Source: Chlamydiota bacterium (GTDB lineage Bacteria > Chlamydiota > Chlamydiia > Chlamydiales > Rhabdochlamydiaceae). Taken from it: a DNA stretch of 8,104 bases. The position numbers were made by a program, and so were the translations under genes. The DNA is taken from NCBI GenBank assembly GCA_013041585.1, contig JABEVM010000238.1, positions 1 through 8,104 on the forward strand, written 5' to 3'. The notes under the pieces are model-generated. The model searched no databases and was not told the DNA's origin. It saw only the letters and a program-made list of their open reading frames with translations. This document shows positions 1-6,736 of this stretch, piece by piece; position 1 is the first letter of the stretch; each line of letters begins with the position of its first letter.

Positions 1-906
1 AAGGCGGAAATTCTATCTGGAGTTTTCCAAGGGAAGACAACAGGGGCTCCCATTTCGATTCTGATCGCAAATAAAGATGTAGATTCAAGCTCATATGAGC
101 CGATAAAGGACTTGCTTCGTCCCGGTCATGCAAATTTCACCTATTTGGAAAAGTATGGAATTTTTGATTATCGTGGTGGGGGAAGGTCTTCGGGAAGAGA
201 GACAGCATGCAGAGTGGCAGCTGGCGCAGTTGCCAAAAAATTATTAGAATTTTATGGAATTGAGACCATTGCCTATCTTAAGCAAATCGGGAAAATAAGT
301 ACTACGTCTCCTTCTTTCTCCAACATGGAGCAGCTCCGAAGAGATGTGTATACCAGCCCGCTGTTTTGTCCCGATGAAATGACAGCAAAACAAATGATAA
401 CCTATCTTCAAGAGATTTTGGAGGAAGGAGATTCGATTGGAGGTGTTGTAGAATTTGTAGCAACAAATCTTCCAGTAGGTATTGGAGATCCTATCTATGA
501 CAAGCTATCAGCTACTCTCGCAAAGGCCATGATGAGCCTTCCTGCTACGAAAGCTTTTGAAATTGGCTCTGGATTTGCAGCTTGTATGATGAAAGGTTCT
601 GAGCACAATGATGAATTTAGTAAAGAAGGTGATCAGATTACGATGAAGACAAATCATAGTGGAGGGGTTCTAGGTGGAATTTCTACAGGACTTCCTTTAG
701 TGGGAAGAGTTGGATTTAAACCCCCTTCGAGCATTAAAAAAATGCAAAAAACTGTGACAACTACAGGTGAGGAAACTACATTTTCTCTTTCTGAAACAGC
801 GCGCCATGATCCAACTGTTGCAATACGGGCAGCCCCTGTTGTAGAAGCCATGCTTTCCTTAGTGCTTGCAGATGCGATACTCATGCAAAAAAGTGCCAAG
901 TTATGA
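1..906 (+). CDS. aroC: Chorismate synthase, 5' end cut off by the window edge
   Basis: Chorismate synthase makes chorismate from 5-enolpyruvylshikimate-3-phosphate, the last step of the cytoplasmic shikimate pathway, using reduced FMN as a non-consumed cofactor. The frame is open from base 1 and reads LSGVFQGKTTGAPIS, then RPGHANFTYLEKYG, then DYRGGGRSSGRETA, the classic AroC signature, within about the first 70 residues. Further on come EEGDSIGG, TNHSGGVLGGIS, KPPSSI and RHDPTVAIRAAPVVEAM, all typical of the family up to its C-terminus. There are 301 codons in view against about 360 in the E. coli enzyme. About 65 N-terminal residues therefore lie upstream, and the TTG at 112 is internal, not a start. 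The stop TGA (904-906) overlaps the aroB start in ATGA, which suggests translational coupling. No frameshift or missing motif was seen. Identification is essentially certain. Confidence 0.97.
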   Translation, partial: KAEILSGVFQGKTTGAPISILIANKDVDSSSYEPIKDLLRPGHANFTYLEKYGIFDYRGGGRSSGRETACRVAAGAVAKKLLEFYGIETIAYLKQIGKISTTSPSFSNMEQLRRDVYTSPLFCPDEMTAKQMITYLQEILEEGDSIGGVVEFVATNLPVGIGDPIYDKLSATLAKAMMSLPATKAFEIGSGFAACMMKGSEHNDEFSKEGDQITMKTNHSGGVLGGISTGLPLVGRVGFKPPSSIKKMQKTVTTTGEETTFSLSETARHDPTVAIRAAPVVEAMLSLVLADAILMQKSAKL

Positions 907-2039
907 AAAGACAAATCCAAGTTACCTCTTCTTTTTCTTCTTATGATGTAGTAATTGAGGAAGGGCTTTTGTCAATATCTGAGACATTGAAAAAATATGT
1001 ATCTCCTCTCTCCTCTTGTTTTGCAATTATTACAGACTCTGATGTAGGGCCTCTCTACGCTAGAAAACTCGCAGAGATACTTCATACTTTAGGATTTTTT
1101 TCAAAAATATTTACTTTCCCTGCTGGAGAAAAACACAAAACAAGAGAGACCAAAGAATTCCTTGAAGATCAAATGTTAGAAAGTGGATTTGGAAATGACG
1201 CTTGCGTGATTGCTTTAGGTGGAGGTGTTGTATCGGATGTAGCTGGATTTTTGTCTTCTACCTATTCTCGAGGCATACCGTGGATTATCATCCCCACTTC
1301 TCTTTTATCTATGGTAGATGCAAGTATTGGGGGAAAGTGCGGTGTTAACACCCCTTTCGGAAAAAACTTAATTGGAAGCGTATATCATCCTAAAGCCGTG
1401 CTGATGGACCTAAACGTGCTACATACTCTTCCTCTATCAGAGTATAAGATGGGGATTGTAGAGATGATCAAACATGGACTCATTGTCGAGGAGGAATATT
1501 TTTCCTTTTTCGAAAAAAATACAAAAAGACTTCTTCAGAAAGAGAAAGAAACACTTGGGGAGGCCATTTACAAAAGCGTATGTATAAAAGCCCTCATTGT
1601 CCAAAAAGAGGAAAAAGAAAAAGGAATCAGAAATCTTCTTAATTTTGGGCATACTGTAGGTCACGCTTTAGAAACAGTAAGTCAAAACCAGCTTCCTCAT
1701 GGGCTCGCTGTTGCCATGGGAATAATTGCAGAGAGCTATATGGCAACAAGGTGCACATCTTTATCTGAAGAGTCTCTAGAGAGAATCATTCGGATCTTTC
1801 ATGAATATGAACTAGATATCTTTGGGAACCATTCCTACTCTCTTCAAGAGATTGTTCAAGCAATGAAGTATGATAAAAAGTCAAAGTCCCAAGTTCCTCA
1901 TTTTGTCATGATAGAGAAAATAGGAAAGAGTGTGGCCTTTGAAGGAAAATATTGCGCCCCTGTAGATAATGAAATTGTTTCAAGCGCGCTACAGTGGATG
2001 TTTGCAAGACTTGAGAAAACAGCTTTACTTGGGAGATAA
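903..2039 (+). CDS. aroB: 3-dehydroquinate synthase
   Basis: This enzyme converts DAHP to 3-dehydroquinate, the second step of the shikimate pathway. It is cytoplasmic and needs NAD+ and a divalent metal (usually Zn or Co). The 378-residue length is normal for the family. The NAD-binding part has PAGEKHK (74-80) and GGGVVSDVAGF (106-116), followed by PTSLLSMVDASIGGK (131-145) and GKNLIGSVYHP (153-163). Metal ligands expected from the family are visible as E187 (GIVEMIKHG), H250 (FGHTVGHALE) and H266 (HGLAVAMG). The residue after HG is L268; many homologues have Glu there (HGEAV), but the position is variable. The ATG at 903 overlaps the aroC stop by ATGA, so translation is probably coupled. 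No strong Shine-Dalgarno precedes it. The next gene begins one base after the stop, so aroC, aroB and the GKRP-like gene are likely one transcript. Confidence 0.97.
   Translation: MKRQIQVTSSFSSYDVVIEEGLLSISETLKKYVSPLSSCFAIITDSDVGPLYARKLAEILHTLGFFSKIFTFPAGEKHKTRETKEFLEDQMLESGFGNDACVIALGGGVVSDVAGFLSSTYSRGIPWIIIPTSLLSMVDASIGGKCGVNTPFGKNLIGSVYHPKAVLMDLNVLHTLPLSEYKMGIVEMIKHGLIVEEEYFSFFEKNTKRLLQKEKETLGEAIYKSVCIKALIVQKEEKEKGIRNLLNFGHTVGHALETVSQNQLPHGLAVAMGIIAESYMATRCTSLSEESLERIIRIFHEYELDIFGNHSYSLQEIVQAMKYDKKSKSQVPHFVMIEKIGKSVAFEGKYCAPVDNEIVSSALQWMFARLEKTALLGR
2031..2035 (+). promoter_or_regulatory. Shine-Dalgarno that fixes the start of the GKRP-like gene
   Basis: GGGAG lies five bases before the ATG at 2041, inside the last codons of aroB. 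The reading frame stays open upstream to an ATG at 1969, but that start would overlap aroB by 71 bases and adds 24 residues with no family similarity that I recognise. The site therefore favours 2041 as the true start. Confidence 0.6.
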
Positions 2040-2040
2040 C

Positions 2041-4125
2041 ATGGAAATTGCTGAAAATATCTTTTCAAACGAATTTTCTGCAGCGAGTTACGAAGCCATT
2101 TATGAAGAGATCTCCTCATGCCAGGGAGAGAAGTTTTCTCCCCTTTTACAAATACTATTAGAGCCAAAAAATCGTACGCTCGCCCTCACAACGGGGTTTC
2201 CCATTTCAGCTGCAGCGATGTTGCTGCGAGAGGATACTGAGACGGTAAAGACAAGGCTTCAGCCTTTCCAAGAAAACGGATGGATTTCTCTGCGAGAAGA
2301 TCTCATTAGTCTTAAGGGACCGCAAAGCCTTCTTGCACAAAACTCTGATTTTGCAAGTTTTTATAAAAAATTTTCTCTTGGCAGTTTGTCTACAGAACAA
2401 ATCCATCCTCTGACAAAGGAGGTAAGCCTTGTTATGCATCAAAATACAGCGCTTGGCCTTTCTACCCTTTTTCAGGTCGATAAAGAAGTTCTCTCCCATC
2501 TGGAAGTTTTTAAAGAAAAATATAAAGACTTGCTTGCGACAAGGCTAGCAAGTTGTCTGCAAAGGAAAGGAAGAGTGTTTTTAGTTGGGTCAGGATCAAG
2601 CGGACGTATTGGGATAGATGTGGCTGCAAAGTGGATGCTTCTTTGTTCACATCCGCAGATGAGAGACTTTAAGCAATCTATTTTGGGAGTGATCGCAGGA
2701 GGAGATGCTGCCTTTGTAAGAGCTAGAGAAAATGTGGAAGATTCCGCTGAGGCGGGATCTAGAGCATTGGAAGAGCTGTCATTACAGCCAAGCGATGTAG
2801 TAGTACTTCTTTCTGCCAGTGGCTCCTCAAGTTTTAATATTGGAGCCGGAGAATTTGCAGCCAAGATGGGATGCGATGTATTTTACATGTATAACAGCGC
2901 TAGCATTCCTGAGAGGACGAAAAACTTGATTGAAAAATACAAAGTAACCCCTCTGCTGATCGACCTCGGAGCTCAGGCGATTACCGGATCAACAAGGTTG
3001 CAAGCTGCAAGTTTTGCTGAGATGGCTTTGGGCATGGTGGCGCTTACATTATATTATCTTCTGCACGATAAAGATCTTCCTAAAGAAGGTGATCTACTCT
3101 CTTTAATCAAAATGGCAAATGATAAATTAACACATTTTTTGCCGCAAATTGCAAAGATTGTAGAGACGGGGCATGAGATATTTTCGGATCCAAATGCCAA
3201 TTTTAGACAGTTAACAGATCTAGGTTATCAAGGATATGTGACATTTCTTGCAGAAGAAGACTCTCTTCGCGAGATTATGATCGACACTTCTGAGTGTGCT
3301 CCTACGTTTTGCACAAATCCCCCAAGATATCCTGACGAACTAGAAAGTTTGGGAAAGAAAAAAGCAGAATTCCAAGCTTTTTTACTTGGTGAAAAAGATA
3401 ATAGAGCCGCTTGGAAAAAGCTTCTTGGAAGGGATATTAGTAAAAAAGAGGAGGAAAATCTCTTATCAGTGGCCCAGTATGAGGAGGGACTTGCCTCTTT
3501 TGCAAAGCGTCCTATTTCATCTGGCAACTGCGTGATTTTTGTAGCTAAGGAGACTCTACTAAAAAAGAACCCTTCCGCTCAATTTATCAAAGAGCTTACA
3601 AGTGGTAAAAGGTGCGGCGCTAAAGTAGTCCTTCTTGTCATTTCAAGTAGAAGTAAAGAGAGTTTACTAAAGTGGGAAGAGTGCGCAGATCTTTGCGATA
3701 TCGCAATTATAGCCCCAGGGATCCAATCTGACAGAGCAGGCTTTATTCATACTCTGTTTTTAAAACAAATGCTCAATCTTATTTCAAATGGCTGCATGAT
3801 CCTCATGAATAAAACCTTTGGAAACCAGATGATCGATGTAAATGTATCTAATAATAAACTGATTGATAGAGCTGTACGTTTTGTAAAAGAGATTTATCAA
3901 TTTTACACCGGAAAAGAGCTTTTATATGAGACCGTCTACCGCTACATTTTACATTGTCATGAAAAAAAGAAAGAGTGGGAAGAAAAGGGAAAGGCCTCTT
4001 CCTCTCCAATCAAAATTGCCCTTGCCATGATAGAGAAGGGTTGGAGTTTTGAGAAATCTGCTGAATTTATGAATCAAAATGAAGAAAACATAGAAAAACT
4101 ATTCCCATCGAATCCTTTGGCATAA
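2041..4125 (+). CDS. Double-SIS GKRP/MurQ-like sugar-phosphate-binding protein with winged-helix-like N-terminus
   Basis: This 694-residue protein belongs to the MurQ / glucokinase-regulatory-protein (GKRP) family. Residues 34-93 look like a winged helix-turn-helix (visual call). The family opening LSTEQ is at 116-120. SIS domain 1 follows, with GSGSSGRIG (183-191), IAGGD (218-222), ENVED (230-234) and ITGSTRLQA (314-322). SIS domain 2 runs from about residue 490 to 620 and carries NKTFGNQMIDVNVSNNKL (590-607). The MurQ-type C-terminal helical lid is at about 655-690. MurQ itself has one SIS domain per chain and is about 300 residues, so the tandem layout is GKRP-like. By alignment from memory with E. 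coli MurQ, the catalytic acid Glu83 falls on K197, while Glu114 is kept as E233. Etherase activity is therefore doubtful, and binding of MurNAc-6-P or a fructose phosphate to regulate a kinase or promoter is more likely. It sits one base after aroB and is probably co-transcribed. Family confidence is high; function is inference. Confidence 0.85.
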   Translation: MEIAENIFSNEFSAASYEAIYEEISSCQGEKFSPLLQILLEPKNRTLALTTGFPISAAAMLLREDTETVKTRLQPFQENGWISLREDLISLKGPQSLLAQNSDFASFYKKFSLGSLSTEQIHPLTKEVSLVMHQNTALGLSTLFQVDKEVLSHLEVFKEKYKDLLATRLASCLQRKGRVFLVGSGSSGRIGIDVAAKWMLLCSHPQMRDFKQSILGVIAGGDAAFVRARENVEDSAEAGSRALEELSLQPSDVVVLLSASGSSSFNIGAGEFAAKMGCDVFYMYNSASIPERTKNLIEKYKVTPLLIDLGAQAITGSTRLQAASFAEMALGMVALTLYYLLHDKDLPKEGDLLSLIKMANDKLTHFLPQIAKIVETGHEIFSDPNANFRQLTDLGYQGYVTFLAEEDSLREIMIDTSECAPTFCTNPPRYPDELESLGKKKAEFQAFLLGEKDNRAAWKKLLGRDISKKEEENLLSVAQYEEGLASFAKRPISSGNCVIFVAKETLLKKNPSAQFIKELTSGKRCGAKVVLLVISSRSKESLLKWEECADLCDIAIIAPGIQSDRAGFIHTLFLKQMLNLISNGCMILMNKTFGNQMIDVNVSNNKLIDRAVRFVKEIYQFYTGKELLYETVYRYILHCHEKKKEWEEKGKASSSPIKIALAMIEKGWSFEKSAEFMNQNEENIEKLFPSNPLA

Positions 4126-4156
4126 GATGTTTCTATTGCCTTCAAAGTGTGTCATC

Positions 4157-4184
4157 TTGTAAAAATCGATTTGTAAAATAGAAT
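4157..4184 (+). promoter_or_regulatory. Possible sigma70-type promoter before the MFS gene
   Basis: TTGTAA (4157-4162) and TAGAAT (4179-4184) are separated by 16 bp, with the expected transcription start about 25 bp before the ATG at 4217. This gap follows a three-gene run with almost no spacing, so a new promoter is reasonable here. The region is AT-rich and chance matches are common. A TTGACC at 4193-4198 is a worse candidate because its -10 would fall at the start codon. Confidence 0.35.
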
Positions 4185-4216
4185 TTTAAAAATTGACCCA
4201 TTAGCTAGGTAATACA

Positions 4217-5575
4217 ATGCTCTACATTTTCATAGCTTTATTAGCAGCCATTCCAGGATTTCTCTTTGGTTTCGATGCGGGGATTATTTCAGGTGCCCTG
4301 CAGGCAATCAAACTAGAGTTTCAGTTAAGTCATTTAGAGTCGGGACTCTTAGTAGGAATATTTCCAATTGGAGCGCTCTTAGCCTCATGTATAGCTGGAA
4401 AGTTGTCAGATATGATAGGAAGACAGCATATGTTTTATATCATTGCTGCCTTGTTTTCTATTGGGATAATCGGGTTTTTCTTTGTTTATTCTTATAATGG
4501 ATTATGTATTTTACGATTTCTTTTGGGATTCAGTATCGGTATGTCAGCTGTAGTATCTCCTCTTTATGTTGCAGAGACGGCTCCTAAAGAGATGAGAGGT
4601 AAACTTGTAACTTATTATCCACTTGCCTTGGTCACTGGTATTTTTTTAGCCTACCTAGTTAATGCAGTTGTTTTAGAAGATTTCTCTTGGAGAATGCTTT
4701 TTTTACTTAATCTATTTCCTGCTTTACTCCTTCTAATTGGTAATTTCTTTTTACCTGAAAGCCCTAGATGGCTTTATTTCAAAGGTCGAAAAAAAGAAGC
4801 TCATTTTGTTTTGAAAAAACTGTGGCCTCATCCGCATCATTCTAAAAAATTAGATGAAGAGCTAGCTCTTATGCAGAGCATGGCTGAACATCAAAATGAT
4901 AAGGGGGTATGGAAGGTGCTATTTTCAAAAAAGGGTCTTGCATGTCTTGTTTTAGGTGTGGGCCTCTTTTTATTACAGCAAATCAGTGGGATCAACGCGA
5001 TCATCTATTATGCCCCCACTATTTTTTCTCAGATGAATTTTGCTGATACTTCAGCACAGCTTTTAGCAACGGTCGGACTCGGCGCAGTTAACGCCGTGAT
5101 GACAGTTGTAGGACTTGCCCTTGTAGAAAAACTAGGTAGACGGCTTCTTCTCATTATAGGATTTATTGGGACTTCCCTTTCTTTGGGATTAATTGTCGTA
5201 GCAACCTCTTTTCAAGGGCCTTTCTTTGAATGGCTAGCTGTGATTTCTGTTATTCTTTTTATTGCGACCTATGCATGTAGCTTGAACCCTGTTCCCTTTG
5301 TGTTGATGTCGGAGATTTTTCCGTTAAAGATTAGAGGTCCAGGTATGAGTTTTTCTGCAGCGTCCAACTGGGGATTTAATGCTCTTGTTGTCTTTGCTTT
5401 TCCGATTCTATTAAATACAATCGGGGTTTCATGGGTGTTTTTGATTTTTGCAACCAGCTGCGTACTCGGGCTTATTTTTACACTCCGCTATGTTCCTGAA
5501 ACAAAAGGATGTTCTTTAGAGGAAATCGAAAAGCATGTTCATTCGAATAAACCGCTAAGATTTCTTGGAAGATAA
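4217..5575 (+). CDS. MFS sugar transporter, sugar-porter (XylE/GalP/GLUT) family
   Basis: This is a probable inner-membrane sugar/H+ symporter of 452 residues, normal for the family, with about 12 hydrophobic segments and a central cytoplasmic loop at about 185-240. Family motifs appear in order: GFLFGFDAGIISGAL (14-28), GKLSDMIGRQ (61-70), RFLLG (100-104), YVAETAPKEMRGKL (117-130), PESPRW (180-185), LLQQISGINAIIYYAP (252-267), EKLGRR (304-309), SEIFPLKIRG (365-374) and YVPETKG (425-431). By recalled alignment with XylE, D20 matches the proton-coupling Asp27, which GLUTs lack, so H+ symport is likely. Q254, Q255 and N260 match sugar-binding residues. The sugar-contacting Gln168 falls on P135 and Trp392 on F361, so the substrate is probably not xylose; a hexose is a guess. 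The ATG at 4217 follows a weak AGGT site (4207-4210). A stop codon lies in frame at 4202, which excludes a longer start. Only the exact sugar is uncertain. Confidence 0.92.
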   Translation: MLYIFIALLAAIPGFLFGFDAGIISGALQAIKLEFQLSHLESGLLVGIFPIGALLASCIAGKLSDMIGRQHMFYIIAALFSIGIIGFFFVYSYNGLCILRFLLGFSIGMSAVVSPLYVAETAPKEMRGKLVTYYPLALVTGIFLAYLVNAVVLEDFSWRMLFLLNLFPALLLLIGNFFLPESPRWLYFKGRKKEAHFVLKKLWPHPHHSKKLDEELALMQSMAEHQNDKGVWKVLFSKKGLACLVLGVGLFLLQQISGINAIIYYAPTIFSQMNFADTSAQLLATVGLGAVNAVMTVVGLALVEKLGRRLLLIIGFIGTSLSLGLIVVATSFQGPFFEWLAVISVILFIATYACSLNPVPFVLMSEIFPLKIRGPGMSFSAASNWGFNALVVFAFPILLNTIGVSWVFLIFATSCVLGLIFTLRYVPETKGCSLEEIEKHVHSNKPLRFLGR

Positions 5576-5594
5576 TATCCATCAGTTTTAAAAT
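5565..5594 (+). promoter_or_regulatory. Weak candidate promoter before ydfG
   Basis: TTGGAA (5565-5570) and TAAAAT (5589-5594) with an 18-bp spacer straddle the end of the MFS gene and would start transcription about 20 bases before ydfG. Read-through from the MFS gene is equally possible over the 45-bp gap. This is a weak call in AT-rich sequence. Confidence 0.25.
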
Positions 5595-5620
5595 AGGAAA
5601 ATAACAATTCGGTTCATTAC

Positions 5621-6388
5621 ATGGCTCTTACTAAAACTGCAGTAATCTTAGTGACAGGTGCTTCCTCTGGAATTGGAGAGGCTACTGTCAAACGTTTTGC
5701 TAAAGAGGGATATTTGGTTGTAGCTGGAGCAAGAAGATTAGATAAGTTGCAAGCCTTAGAAAAACAGTTTCCAGGTCGAATTATGCCCTTTGTTTTGGAC
5801 GTTACAAAGAGAAAAGATGTCGAAGAGGCTGTGAAAAAAATCCAAAAGGAAATAGGGCCGATTGACGTCCTCATCAATAATGCTGGTCTTGCATTAGGCC
5901 TTGATCCTGCGCATAAGGCAAATATAGAAGATTGGGACCACGTGGTCGATGTCAATATCAAAGGCCTTTTATATTGCACAAAGGCTGTCCTCCCTTCGAT
6001 GGTGGAGAGGAACCAAGGATATATCATCAACATAGGATCCGTGGCCGGGACCTATCCTTATCCTGGAGGAAATGTATATGGAGCTACAAAAGCGTTTGTA
6101 CACCAGTTTTCTTTGAATCTAAAGGCGGACCTGCTTGGGACAAATGTACGGGTGACATGTATTGAACCGGGTCTAGTAGAAACAGAATTTTCACTTGTCC
6201 GCTACCACGGGGACCAGCAAAAGGCAAGATCGGTTTATGAAGACGCGGAGGCGCTCCTCCCTGATGATATCGCAGAGCTCATTTACACTTGTGCGACGCA
6301 AAAATCTCATGTCAACATCAATACAATTGAAGTAATGCCAGTGTGCCAAGCATCCGGCAAGTTCGAAATAAATAGAAATAAGCATTGA
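5621..6388 (+). CDS. ydfG: YdfG-type short-chain dehydrogenase (NADP-dependent 3-hydroxy acid dehydrogenase)
   Basis: This is a cytoplasmic classical SDR of 255 residues. It has the cofactor motif TGASSGIG (12-19), NNAG (86-89), and the catalytic Ser140, Tyr153 and Lys157 within GSVAGTYPYPGG...YGATK. Beyond the generic SDR motifs it shares long stretches with E. coli YdfG, including NNAGLALG, PAHKA, VERNQG, GGNVYGATKAFV, QFSLNL, IEPGLV and the C-terminal HVNINT.E.MPV. YdfG reduces malonic semialdehyde and oxidises L-serine, L-allo-threonine and other 3-hydroxy acids with NADP. An Arg pair after the first beta-alpha-beta unit (GARRLDK) fits NADP preference. The 45-bp upstream gap has no good Shine-Dalgarno next to the ATG; the only AGGA (5595-5598) is too far. 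Translation may be weak, or the message may be made from a nearby promoter. A metabolic link to its neighbours is not evident. The subfamily call is strong. Confidence 0.93.
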   Translation: MALTKTAVILVTGASSGIGEATVKRFAKEGYLVVAGARRLDKLQALEKQFPGRIMPFVLDVTKRKDVEEAVKKIQKEIGPIDVLINNAGLALGLDPAHKANIEDWDHVVDVNIKGLLYCTKAVLPSMVERNQGYIINIGSVAGTYPYPGGNVYGATKAFVHQFSLNLKADLLGTNVRVTCIEPGLVETEFSLVRYHGDQQKARSVYEDAEALLPDDIAELIYTCATQKSHVNINTIEVMPVCQASGKFEINRNKH

Positions 6389-6406
6389 AGTTGTTTGTTT
6401 TCAATG
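6383..6406 (+). repeat. Short AT-rich inverted repeat across the ydfG stop codon
   Basis: CATTGAA (6383-6389) and TTCAATG (6400-6406) are perfect 7-bp inverted arms around a 10-base loop, and the TGA stop lies in the left arm. There is no U-tract after it and only two GC pairs, so it is a poor terminator. It could protect the mRNA end or be chance. Confidence 0.35.
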
Positions 6407-6443
6407 AGTTATATCTTAATCTAATTCTTGGTTTTTCTATTAT

Positions 6444-6468
6444 GCACCTTGTAAGAAGTGCTCTTTTT
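6444..6468 (+). terminator. Candidate Rho-independent terminator after ydfG
   Basis: GCAC (6444-6447) pairs with GTGC (6458-6461). After a bulged C, TT (6449-6450) pairs with AA (6456-6457), enclosing a 5-base loop. The run TCTTTTT (6462-6468) follows directly. The stem is short, but its position 56 bases after the ydfG stop and its trailing T tract fit an intrinsic terminator. It would separate ydfG from the promoter at 6542. Confidence 0.5.
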
Positions 6469-6541
6469 GAAATTCGGACGAAATTTTCTATTAGACAATC
6501 TCTGATTATAAGATATTTATAAATTAACTATTCAAAAATTC

Positions 6542-6570
6542 TTGAAATTTTTAAAAGAAGGTAATAGAAT
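6542..6570 (+). promoter_or_regulatory. Good sigma70-like promoter in the ydfG-namZ gap
   Basis: TTGAAA (6542-6547) and TAGAAT (6565-6570) are spaced by exactly 17 bp and match the consensus at 5 and 5 of 6 positions. Transcription would begin near 6577, about a dozen bases before the strong Shine-Dalgarno at 6589. It points into a convergent gene, so its only downstream target is the short ORF at 6603 or a small RNA. An upstream TATAAG (6507-6512) may be part of a second, weaker promoter. Confidence 0.55.
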
Positions 6571-6588
6571 TGTATTATAAAAAATGCC

Positions 6589-6596
6589 AAGGAGGT
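6589..6596 (+). promoter_or_regulatory. Near-perfect Shine-Dalgarno before the 38-codon ORF
   Basis: AAGGAGGT is complementary to the 16S anti-SD core over eight bases and stands six bases before the GTG at 6603. It is by far the strongest ribosome binding site in the window; the proven genes here have weak or poor sites. The GTG at 6598 is followed at once by TAG, so 6603 is the usable start. Confidence 0.65.
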
Positions 6597-6602
6597 CGTG
6601 TA

Positions 6603-6719
6603 GTGAATTCTATTTTTTTTCTCGGCTTAGTCAGTGCTCATAAAGAATCCAAGGCAAGTATCTTGTCTAAGCGTAAAAAATTCGGTCTTTTCTCTTTTCT
6701 TTCTAAACTTTGGCGATAG
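6603..6719 (+). CDS. Unrecognised 38-residue basic small protein (probable)
   Basis: This GTG-start ORF of 38 codons ends with TAG at 6717-6719. I do not recognise the product. It begins MNSIFFLGLVSAH, with a short hydrophobic stretch at 4-10. A basic middle follows (SKRKK, 22-26), then a second hydrophobic, possibly amphipathic stretch with Phe, Leu and Trp at 27-37. There are eight Lys/Arg and one Glu, so it is strongly cationic. Support comes from context rather than similarity: a well-spaced promoter at 6542 and an eight-base Shine-Dalgarno at the right distance. It stops 17 bp before the end of the convergent namZ. Eight consecutive T bases (6613-6620) fall just after the start. Alternatives are a small RNA whose SD-like motif is incidental, or a leader or remnant of a lost gene. 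No function is proposed. Confidence 0.45.
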   Translation: MNSIFFLGLVSAHKESKASILSKRKKFGLFSFLSKLWR

Positions 6720-6736
6720 AACCTGCCCCGCAAGGC

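Noticed and set aside
1969..2040. Longer start (ATG at 1969) for the GKRP-like gene
   Set aside because: It would overlap aroB by 71 bases and lacks a ribosome site, while GGGAG is well placed for the ATG at 2041.
2041..4125. Plain annotation as murQ
   Set aside because: Length is over twice that of MurQ, there are two SIS domains plus an extra N-terminal domain, and one catalytic glutamate appears replaced by lysine.
4124..4158. AAGATG/CATCTT inverted repeat as terminator of the GKRP-like gene
   Set aside because: The stem is only six pairs, mostly AT, with a 23-base loop and no T tract after it.
2028..5577. Similar gene ends in aroB and the MFS gene (both Leu-Gly-Arg-stop, CTTGG.AGATAA)
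   Set aside because: The match is only about a dozen bases and the second copy is not followed by a start codon, so it is most likely coincidence.
5617..6033. Long minus-strand ORF opposite ydfG
   Set aside because: It mirrors the SDR coding frame, whose catalytic residues are all intact, and its translation resembles no protein family.
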